DNA from: an uncultured Oscillospiraceae bacterium
GTDB taxonomy: Bacteria > Bacillota > Clostridia > Oscillospirales > Oscillospiraceae
Assembly: GCA_958438185.1 (NCBI GenBank)
Contig: CAUBQU010000003.1
Coordinates: 1 to 17,988, forward strand
DNA length: 17,988 nucleotides
Direction: 5' to 3'
The translations under genes were made by a program, and so were the position numbers. Below, piece by piece: positions 12,997 through 17,988 of this stretch. The notes under the pieces are model-generated. The model was not told where the DNA came from. It worked only from the letters and a program-made list of their open reading frames with translations, and searched no databases. Numbering within the stretch: position 1 is the first letter of the stretch; the number at the start of each line of letters is the position of its first letter.

Positions 12997-14244
12997 ATGG
13001 GAGAGAATATATCCCTGGCGTTTCAGGGCATTTGGAATCACAAGCTGCGCTCTTTTTTGACGATGCTGGGCATCATCATCGGCATCGCCTCGATCATCAC
13101 CATCGTCTCGACGATCAAGGGGACCAATGAGCAGATCAAGAGCAACCTCATCGGCGCGGGGACGGATATGGTCGATGTGCAGCTGGTGCAGGGGGATAAT
13201 GTGCCGGACTTCTCGTATGACACGATCCCCGACGGCATCGGCATCATCGACGCGTCGGTCTGCCAGGAGCTGGACAAGCTGGACTGTGTCGAGCAGACGG
13301 CGGCCTATTGCAGCCGCAGCTGGGCGGACAGCGTGTATTATCAAAATACCTCCTTCTCCGGCCAGCTCTACGGGGTGGACGAAAACTACTTCTCCGTGGC
13401 CGGGTATCGGCTGGCCTATGGCAGAGGGTTTGTCTCGGCGGATTATACGGGCTTCCGCAAGGTAGCTCTGGTCAATGCCAAGACGGTCGATACCCTCTTT
13501 AACGGCGCGTCGCCCATTGACCGCACGATCGAGATTGCAGGGGAGCCGTTTACCGTGGTCGGCGTCGTGGAGCAGTCGTCTGATTTCCAGCCGACGATCC
13601 AGGGCTATAACGACTATTCGATGTATACCGATACCTCCGGCGGGACGATCTTCCTGCCGCTGGCCTGCTGGCCGGTGATTTATTCTTTGGACGAACCGGC
13701 GTCTGTCGCCGTCCGGGCGACCTCGACGGATGACATGACGGCGGCGGGGAATAATGTCGCGGCGTATCTTAATGAGCATGTGGTCTTCAATAAGGACTAT
13801 TCCTACAAGGGGCAGGACCTTTTGGAGCAAGCCAAGAAAATGCAGGACCTGGCCAGCCAGACAAGCCGCCAGCTGATCTGGATTGCTGGAATCTCGCTGC
13901 TGGTCGGCGGCATCGGCGTTATGAATATCATGCTGGTCTCTGTCACGGAGCGTACCCGGGAGATCGGCTTGAAGAAGGCCATCGGGGCCAAGAGCAGCCG
14001 GATCCGCCTGCAGTTTTTGACGGAAGCCGCCGTGCTGACCAGCTTGGGCGGCCTATTGGGGGTGCTCGTCGGCGTTGTGCTGGCGCAGCTGCTGTCAAGG
14101 ATTATGGATACGCCCACGGCGATCTCCATCCCGGCAGGGCTGGTGGCAGTGGTGTTCTCCATGGTGATCGGCATCGTCTTCGGCCTGATCCCCGCTATGA
14201 AGGCATCGAAGCTGAACCCCATCGACGCGCTGCGCAGCGAATAG
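12997..14244 (+). CDS. MacB/FtsX-type ABC transporter permease
   Basis: This 415-residue protein is the membrane subunit of the export complex. Topology is classical for MacB: one N-terminal helix (about residues 18-40, after IWNHKLRSFLTMLGIIIGIASI), a large extracytoplasmic domain (about 41-285), and three C-terminal helices (about 292-316, 341-367 and 378-402). The coupling segment SVTERTREIGLKKAIGAK and the C-terminal AMKASKLNPIDALRSE are hallmarks of the family. Unlike MacB of E. coli, the ATPase is a separate protein, as in the Bacillus YknYZ type. The ATG is eight bases after AGGAGGG and 14 bases after adaptor 2, as last gene of the operon. MacB permeases work by a mechanotransmission cycle rather than moving substrate through their own helices; the cargo here is unknown. 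Confidence 0.95.
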   Translation: MGENISLAFQGIWNHKLRSFLTMLGIIIGIASIITIVSTIKGTNEQIKSNLIGAGTDMVDVQLVQGDNVPDFSYDTIPDGIGIIDASVCQELDKLDCVEQTAAYCSRSWADSVYYQNTSFSGQLYGVDENYFSVAGYRLAYGRGFVSADYTGFRKVALVNAKTVDTLFNGASPIDRTIEIAGEPFTVVGVVEQSSDFQPTIQGYNDYSMYTDTSGGTIFLPLACWPVIYSLDEPASVAVRATSTDDMTAAGNNVAAYLNEHVVFNKDYSYKGQDLLEQAKKMQDLASQTSRQLIWIAGISLLVGGIGVMNIMLVSVTERTREIGLKKAIGAKSSRIRLQFLTEAAVLTSLGGLLGVLVGVVLAQLLSRIMDTPTAISIPAGLVAVVFSMVIGIVFGLIPAMKASKLNPIDALRSE

Positions 14245-14250
14245 AGAGCA

Positions 14251-14306
14251 TAAAAAACAAAAGCGCCTGCCGCAAAACGGATTTGTTTTGCGGCAGGCTA
14301 TATTTT
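14251..14306 (+). terminator. Bidirectional terminator between the export operon and glpK
   Basis: A perfect 14-bp stem (14265-14278 with 14285-14298) around GGATTT is followed on the plus strand by TATATTTTT. On the minus strand it is followed by TTTTGTTTTTT. It therefore serves both the export operon and the convergent glpK. Confidence 0.92.
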
Positions 14307-14327
14307 TGCGTTTGCGCTTATGCACCG

Positions 14328-15836
14328 TTACGGCGTCCCGGTGGCTTCCGGGGCGCGCCAGCTACGGGCGCAGGCCACGGCGCACCGCCAGCCCTCCAGG
14401 TGTGCTTGCCGGGCCTCCGGCGTCATGGTAGGGGTGAAATCCTGCTCCAGCACCCAGGCGGCGCGAATTTCATCCAGGTCCTGCCAATAGCCGACGGCAA
14501 GGCCTGCCAGGTACGCTGCGCCCAGGGCCGTTGTCTCAATGCACCGGGGGCGCAGCACCTGGGCGTCCAGCAGGTCGGCCTGGAACTGCATCAGGAAGCT
14601 GTTGGCGCTGGCGCCGCCGTCGACCTTCAGGCAGCGCAGCGGCAGCCCGGCGTCCTGCTCCATGGCCCGGCAGACATCGGCGACCTGGTAGGCTAGGGAT
14701 TCCAGTGTAGCCCGAGCCAGATGGGCCCGGCCAAAGCCTCGAGTCAGGCCGACGATTGCGCCCCGGGCGTACGGGTCCCAATAGGGGGCGCCCAGCCCGG
14801 TGAACGCCGGGACAACATAGCCCCCCGCTGTATCCGGCACAGAGCGGGCCAGCGCTTCTGTCTCGGCGGCGTTTTCGATCACGTGGAGCTCATCCCGCAG
14901 CCACTGGACCGCGGCCCCGGCGACGAAGACGCTTCCCTCCAGGGCGTACTGGGCTGTGCTGTCCGGGCTGGCGGCCAGTGTTGTCAGCAGGCCGTTCTGG
15001 GAGGCGACGGCGTGGGCGCCGGTGTGCATGAGCAAAAAGCAGCCGGTGCCGTAGGTATTTTTGATCTCCCCCGGGGCAAAGCAGCACTGGCCAAAGAGCG
15101 CGGCCTGCTGGTCCCCGGCGGCCCCGGCGATGGGAATGCCGCCGCCAATCATGCCGGGCAGCGTGTGCCCGTAGATGCAGCTGGAGGGCCGGACCTCCGG
15201 CAGCATACTGGCGGGGATCTCCAGCATATCCAGCAGCGCCGGGTCCCACTGGAGGGTGTGGATATTAAAAAGCATCGTCCGGGCGGCGTTGGTATAATCG
15301 GTCACATGGCAGCGGCCGCCGGTGAGATTCCAGATGAGCCAGGTGTCGACGGTGCCGAATAAAAGCCGCCCCTGCTGGGCCTTTTCCCGCGCACCGGGAA
15401 CATTTTCCAGGATCCAGCTGATCTTCGAGCCGGAAAAATAAGCGTCGGGCAGCAGCCCCGTCTTTTCCCGGATCATCGGGCCATAGCCCTGGGTGTTTAA
15501 CGCGTCGATCTTGCCCGCCGTCCGGCGGCACTGCCAGACGATGGCGTTATAGACCGGGGTGCCGGTGACCTTGTCCCAACAGATCGTCGTCTCCCGCTGG
15601 TTCGTGATGCCGATGGCGGCAATGTTCTCCGCCGTCGCGCCGCACTGGTCCATCGCAGCCTGGGCGACGGTCACGACGGTCTGCCAGAGCTGCATCGGGT
15701 CATGCTCCACCCAGCCGGGCTGGGGATAGATCTGCGGGAATTCCTGCTGCGCTACGGCGCAGATCTTGCCCTGCCGGTCGAATAAAATGCAGCGGGAACT
15801 GGTCGTTCCCTGGTCCAGGGCCATTATGTATTGCAT
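14328..15836 (-). CDS. glpK: Glycerol kinase
   Basis: GlpK phosphorylates glycerol to sn-glycerol-3-phosphate with ATP in the cytoplasm, feeding glycolysis and lipid synthesis. The 502-residue protein has the FGGY two-domain fold at its normal length: [11 protein letters not shown] (5-15), NQRETT (79-84), WVEHDP (42-47), [11 protein letters not shown] with catalytic D242, [14 protein letters not shown] (260-273), [17 protein letters not shown] (299-315) and the C-terminal [19 protein letters not shown] (405-423). The frame is open back to 15917, but the ATG at 15836 starts the expected N-terminus and lies seven bases after GGGAGG. Where many Firmicute GlpK proteins carry an HPr-phosphorylated histidine, the aligned loop here reads [13 protein letters not shown]. 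No glpF, glpD or glpO gene is adjacent. It is divergent from the malic enzyme gene. Confidence 0.96.
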   Translation of the reverse strand: MQYIMALDQGTTSSRCILFDRQGKICAVAQQEFPQIYPQPGWVEHDPMQLWQTVVTVAQAAMDQCGATAENIAAIGITNQRETTICWDKVTGTPVYNAIVWQCRRTAGKIDALNTQGYGPMIREKTGLLPDAYFSGSKISWILENVPGAREKAQQGRLLFGTVDTWLIWNLTGGRCHVTDYTNAARTMLFNIHTLQWDPALLDMLEIPASMLPEVRPSSCIYGHTLPGMIGGGIPIAGAAGDQQAALFGQCCFAPGEIKNTYGTGCFLLMHTGAHAVASQNGLLTTLAASPDSTAQYALEGSVFVAGAAVQWLRDELHVIENAAETEALARSVPDTAGGYVVPAFTGLGAPYWDPYARGAIVGLTRGFGRAHLARATLESLAYQVADVCRAMEQDAGLPLRCLKVDGGASANSFLMQFQADLLDAQVLRPRCIETTALGAAYLAGLAVGYWQDLDEIRAAWVLEQDFTPTMTPEARQAHLEGWRCAVACARSWRAPEATGTP

Positions 15837-15888
15837 CGCGTTGCCTCCCACCGGAAAATTTGCGCGCCTCGGCGCGGTATTTGCTTCC

Positions 15889-15917
15889 AGTATACCACAC
15901 CCGGCCGCTGCTGCCAA
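15889..15917 (-). promoter_or_regulatory. glpK promoter
   Basis: On the minus strand TTGGCA (15912-15917), 17 bases and TATACT (15889-15894) form a near-consensus vegetative promoter. The start would be near 15882, giving a leader of about 46 bases that contains CGCGCC/GGCGCG (15863-15868 and 15871-15876), a small inverted repeat just before the ribosome binding site. Confidence 0.8.
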
Positions 15918-15929
15918 GGGGGAGGGGGC

Positions 15930-15958
15930 TTGACAAACCCGGGGGAAACCGGTACTAT
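15930..15958 (+). promoter_or_regulatory. Malic enzyme promoter
   Basis: A perfect TTGACA (15930-15935), 17 bases and TACTAT (15953-15958) form a strong vegetative promoter. Its -35 lies only 12 bases, largely G, from the -35 of the divergent glpK promoter. The start would be near 15965, leaving a leader of about 100 bases. Confidence 0.82.
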
Positions 15959-15979
15959 AAGCCCAACAGGACCGGCCCG

Positions 15980-16032
15980 GCCCGTCAGCGGGCGGCGCGC
16001 CGTTCTGTGCTTTTTTCTGCGGCCAGGGCCGC
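15980..16032 (+). promoter_or_regulatory. Structured 5' leader of the malic enzyme transcript
   Basis: The leader carries GCCCG/CGGGC (15980-15984 and 15989-15993, loop TCAG), a palindromic GGCGCGCC (15994-16001), a T6 run (16011-16016) and GCGGCC/GGCCGC (16019-16024 and 16027-16032). A GC-rich hairpin region followed by six T residues before the coding region could attenuate transcription. No known riboswitch class is recognised. Confidence 0.35.
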
Positions 16033-16062
16033 GGTGCAATTACCGAAAGTGAGGGCGCATCT

Positions 16063-17238
16063 ATGGATTATGCAAAGGAGTCTCTGCGGCTGCACGAGCA
16101 GTGGAAGGGAAAGATCGAGGTGACGGCGACGGTGCCGGTCCAGAGCAAGGAGGACCTCTCTCTGGCCTATACCCCCGGCGTTGCCCAGCCGTGCCTGGAG
16201 ATCCAGAAGGACCGTTCTAAGTCCTATGACCTGACCCGGCGGCACAACCTGTGCGCTGTGATCACCGATGGCTCGGCGGTCCTGGGCCTCGGCGATATCG
16301 GCCCCGAAGCGGGGATGCCGGTCATGGAGGGCAAATGCGTGCTCTTTAAAGCCTTTGGCGGCGTCGATGCCTTCCCCCTTTGCGTGAAAACGAAGGATGT
16401 GGATGAATTTGTCCAGGCGGTCTATCTAATCTCCGGCAGCTTCGGCGGCATCAATTTGGAGGATATCTCCGCGCCCCGATGCTTTGAGATCGAGCGAAAG
16501 CTCAAGGAAAAATGCGATATCCCGATCTTCCACGACGATCAGCACGGCACGGCGATCATTACCCTGGCAGGGCTGACCAACGCGCTGAAGGTTGTCGGCA
16601 AGCGGAAGGAAGATGTGCGGATCGTCACCTCCGGCGCCGGGGCCGCAGCGGTCTCTATCGTGCGGCTGCTGCTGTCTGCAGGCTTCCGGGATATCACGAT
16701 GTGCGACCGCAACGGCGCGATCTATGCTGGCCGTCCGGTGGGCATGAACTGGATCAAGGAAGAGATGGCCCAGAAGACGAATCTGCAAAAGCGCGCCGGT
16801 ACGCTGGCGGAGCAGTTGGTGGGCGCGGATGTCTTTATCGGTGTCTCCGCACCGGGACAGGTCACCCGGGAGATGGTCGCCTCGATGAATCGGGACCCCA
16901 TCATCTTTGCCTGCGCCAACCCGACGCCGGAGATCTTCCCAGATGAGGCCAAGGCTGGGGGCGCGAAGGTCGTCTCCACGGGGCGCAGTGATTATCCGAA
17001 CCAGATCAATAACGTTCTGGCCTTCCCCGGCGTGTTCCGGGGGGCGTTTGACGTCCGGGCCAGCGATATCAACGAGGAGATGAAAATGGCTGCCGCCGGG
17101 GCATTGGCGGCACTGATCTCGCCGGAGGAGCTCTCGGCAGATTATATCATCCCCCAGGCTTTTGATCCCCGCGTTGGCCCCGCTGTGGCCAAAGCCGTAG
17201 CAGAAGCCGCCCGCCGGACCGGCGTTGCGCGCCTGTAA
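16063..17238 (+). CDS. NAD(P)-dependent malic enzyme (malate dehydrogenase, decarboxylating)
   Basis: This cytoplasmic enzyme converts malate to pyruvate and CO2 with reduction of NAD+ or NADP+. The 391-residue protein is the short bacterial form, without the phosphotransacetylase-like C-terminal half found in MaeB of E. coli. Visible signatures are [11 protein letters not shown] (Y36 the likely proton donor), [23 protein letters not shown] and [11 protein letters not shown] (K91 and K96 near the active site), [15 protein letters not shown] (metal ligands E132/D133), [13 protein letters not shown] (D158) and the nucleotide-binding [12 protein letters not shown] (190-200). [14 protein letters not shown] and [18 protein letters not shown] complete the family pattern. 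The ATG lies seven bases after GAGGG. It has its own strong promoter and is a single-gene unit. Cofactor preference cannot be settled by eye. Confidence 0.95.
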   Translation: MDYAKESLRLHEQWKGKIEVTATVPVQSKEDLSLAYTPGVAQPCLEIQKDRSKSYDLTRRHNLCAVITDGSAVLGLGDIGPEAGMPVMEGKCVLFKAFGGVDAFPLCVKTKDVDEFVQAVYLISGSFGGINLEDISAPRCFEIERKLKEKCDIPIFHDDQHGTAIITLAGLTNALKVVGKRKEDVRIVTSGAGAAAVSIVRLLLSAGFRDITMCDRNGAIYAGRPVGMNWIKEEMAQKTNLQKRAGTLAEQLVGADVFIGVSAPGQVTREMVASMNRDPIIFACANPTPEIFPDEAKAGGAKVVSTGRSDYPNQINNVLAFPGVFRGAFDVRASDINEEMKMAAAGALAALISPEELSADYIIPQAFDPRVGPAVAKAVAEAARRTGVARL

Positions 17239-17260
17239 AGCGCCAAGCATAAACAAAACC

Positions 17261-17299
17261 ACAAAACCGTTGCGCCGCGAAGCCGCGCAACGGTTTTGT
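17261..17299. terminator. Bidirectional terminator between malic enzyme and the CmpB-family gene
   Basis: A perfect 15-bp stem (17261-17275 with 17285-17299) closes a nine-base loop. The lower stem is A/T-rich (ACAAAACC and GGTTTTGT), so the T tract on each strand is partly inside the stem. On the minus strand it continues into GGTTTTGTTT. It ends four bases before the stop of the minus-strand gene. Confidence 0.85.
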
Positions 17300-17303
17300 A
17301 TGC

Positions 17304-17714
17304 TCAGAGCCAGCGGTAAGGCGCGGGGTGTTCGCCAAAGAGCCGCAGGCGCAGCCAGTCCTCGGCAAAGATCGCCGCGCCGCTGACCGGGAACCACAGC
17401 AGGGCAAAGGGCAGGCAGATCTGCCCCAGCAGGGCGTAGGGCAGTCGGCTGTAATCCCAGATGCCCAGGCCGAGCCAGCGGTTGAGCACGAGCCCGCCTG
17501 CCAGCTCCAGCGTGACGATAATGCCGGTGCCGCAGAGCATCTGCAGCAGGATGGGCCAACGGGGATGCCGGGCGTCCAAATGGCCGATGAGCCAGAAGCA
17601 GCAGCCGCCCAGCAGAAACATGCTGCCGTGGCTCCAGCCCCGCCAGGCCAGCTCCAGCGCCATATAGAGCATCCCGCCCAGATAGAAGATCACCAGCTCC
17701 CTCCAAAGCTTCAA
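17304..17714 (-). CDS. Small CmpB-family membrane protein (putative ABC transporter type IV)
   Basis: This 136-residue membrane protein resembles the family labelled putative ABC-transporter type IV (CmpB), common in Clostridia and poorly understood. Four hydrophobic segments lie at about 8-25, 30-45, 53-75 and 92-115. Family-like stretches are MLYMALELAWRGWSHGSMFLLGG, LDARHPRWPILLQMLCGTGIIVTLELAGGLVLN, GIWDYSRLPYALLGQICLPFALLWFPVS and the charged end FAEDWLRLRLFGEHPAPYRWL. No ATPase partner is next to it, so a transport role is only a label. The start codon is TTG at 17714, six bases after AGGAGGT; no in-frame ATG lies nearby. The promoter is not clear; a TATGAT on the minus strand near 17760 lacks a good -35. 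Confidence 0.82.
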   Translation of the reverse strand: MKLWRELVIFYLGGMLYMALELAWRGWSHGSMFLLGGCCFWLIGHLDARHPRWPILLQMLCGTGIIVTLELAGGLVLNRWLGLGIWDYSRLPYALLGQICLPFALLWFPVSGAAIFAEDWLRLRLFGEHPAPYRWL

Positions 17715-17791
17715 AATGCCACCTCCTCAGGGGAGTTGTAACCGCCTGCAGCGGAAATCATACTTTTTTATAGAAAATTTCATTTTTTCTC

Positions 17792-17820
17792 TTGACAGAT
17801 TGGCACCATTCAGCTATAAT
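17792..17820 (+). promoter_or_regulatory. Consensus promoter of the tRNA operon
   Basis: TTGACA (17792-17797), exactly 17 bases and TATAAT (17815-17820) give a fully consensus sigma-A promoter in an A/T-rich stretch. The start would be near 17827, leaving a leader of about 38 bases before the first tRNA. This strength is usual for stable RNA genes. Confidence 0.93.
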
Positions 17821-17864
17821 TACCCTTGCTGTGACGCGCATTTGTTGCACTGCAGCAGAAATAT

Positions 17865-17940
17865 GGCGGCATAGCTCAGTTGGTAGAGCACCCGGTTCAT
17901 ACCCGGCCTGTCATCTGTTCAAATCAGATTGCCGCTACCA
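17865..17940 (+). tRNA. tRNA-Met (anticodon CAT)
   Basis: A 76-base cloverleaf with encoded CCA. The acceptor stem pairs 17865-17871 with 17930-17936 (first pair G-U), the D stem GCTC pairs with GAGC, the anticodon loop is TTCATAC, and the T stem ATCTG pairs with CAGAT around TTCAAAT. The anticodon stem lacks the three consecutive G-C pairs of initiator tRNA and position 1 is paired, so this is an elongator type; tRNA-Ile with modified C34 cannot be excluded. The first anticodon-stem pair is a C-C mismatch (17891 with 17907). Confidence 0.93.
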
Positions 17941-17988
17941 GGCCCGTTGGTCAAGTGGTTAAGACACCGCCCTTTCACGGCGGTAACA
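17941..17988 (+). tRNA. tRNA-Glu (anticodon TTC), truncated by the window end
   Basis: The 5' 48 bases of a tRNA: acceptor strand GGCCCGT, D stem GTC/GAC, a perfect anticodon stem CCGCC/GGCGG around CTTTCAC with anticodon TTC, and the start of the variable region. The T arm and acceptor 3' strand lie beyond the window. It begins on the base directly after the CCA of tRNA-Met, so both are cut from one precursor. Confidence 0.93.

Noticed and set aside
16426..17706. Minus-strand open frame of 426 codons across the malic enzyme and CmpB-family gene
   Set aside because: It crosses two confident genes and the terminator between them, and its translation has no family features.
17865..17940. Initiator tRNA-fMet
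   Set aside because: The anticodon stem lacks the three G-C pairs and the first acceptor pair is not the C-A mismatch typical of initiators.

Overview
This is a GC-rich chromosomal window, most likely from a spore-forming, gut-type member of the Clostridia (Oscillospiraceae-like). That assignment is inferred from the mixture of a SpoIIP sporulation autolysin, sigma-A-type promoters (TTGACA-17-TATAAT), strong AGGAGG ribosome binding sites, TTG/GTG starts and Gram-positive protein families in a codon usage rich in G and C. No phage, IS, CRISPR or plasmid signature is seen. The window reads as ordinary chromosome with one more specialised transport cluster. No stretch longer than about 210 bases lacks a gene.

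Layout, left to right. (1) A plus-strand operon behind a promoter at 111-140: a two-helix membrane protein with a Pro/Gln/Tyr-rich tail, mnmG (tRNA wobble-uridine modification), rnhA (RNase HI) and an EamA/DMT exporter, closed by a 10-bp-stem terminator. (2) A convergent minus-strand block: a cytoplasmic CBM9-like protein with its own promoter and terminator, then a two-gene MBOAT O-acyltransferase / DHHW-protein operon that probably O-acylates an extracytoplasmic glycan. (3) spoIIP on the plus strand, encoding a septal peptidoglycan hydrolase used in engulfment. (4) A four-gene plus-strand export operon: lipoprotein HlyD/MacA-type adaptor, MacB-type ATPase, a second membrane-anchored adaptor with an unusual inserted domain, and a MacB/FtsX permease. 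(5) glpK (minus) and an NAD(P)-dependent malic enzyme (plus), fired from two near-consensus promoters placed back to back. (6) A small CmpB-family membrane protein on the minus strand. (7) A consensus promoter driving a tRNA operon, tRNA-Met(CAT) directly abutting tRNA-Glu(TTC), which is cut by the window end.

The most distinctive system is the export operon in (4). It carries two different, apparently intact adaptors for one ATPase/permease pair. One is lipid-anchored with an acidic tail; the other is helix-anchored with about 125 residues spliced into its coiled-coil hairpin. A 16-bp near-palindrome fills the spacer of its promoter. Other points of interest are a near-identical promoter element found twice 4.9 kb apart, a repeated AT-rich element over the MBOAT promoter, and the mutually exclusive geometry of the glpK/malic enzyme promoters. 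Several gene starts were moved from the longest possible frame on ribosome-binding-site and family-alignment grounds.
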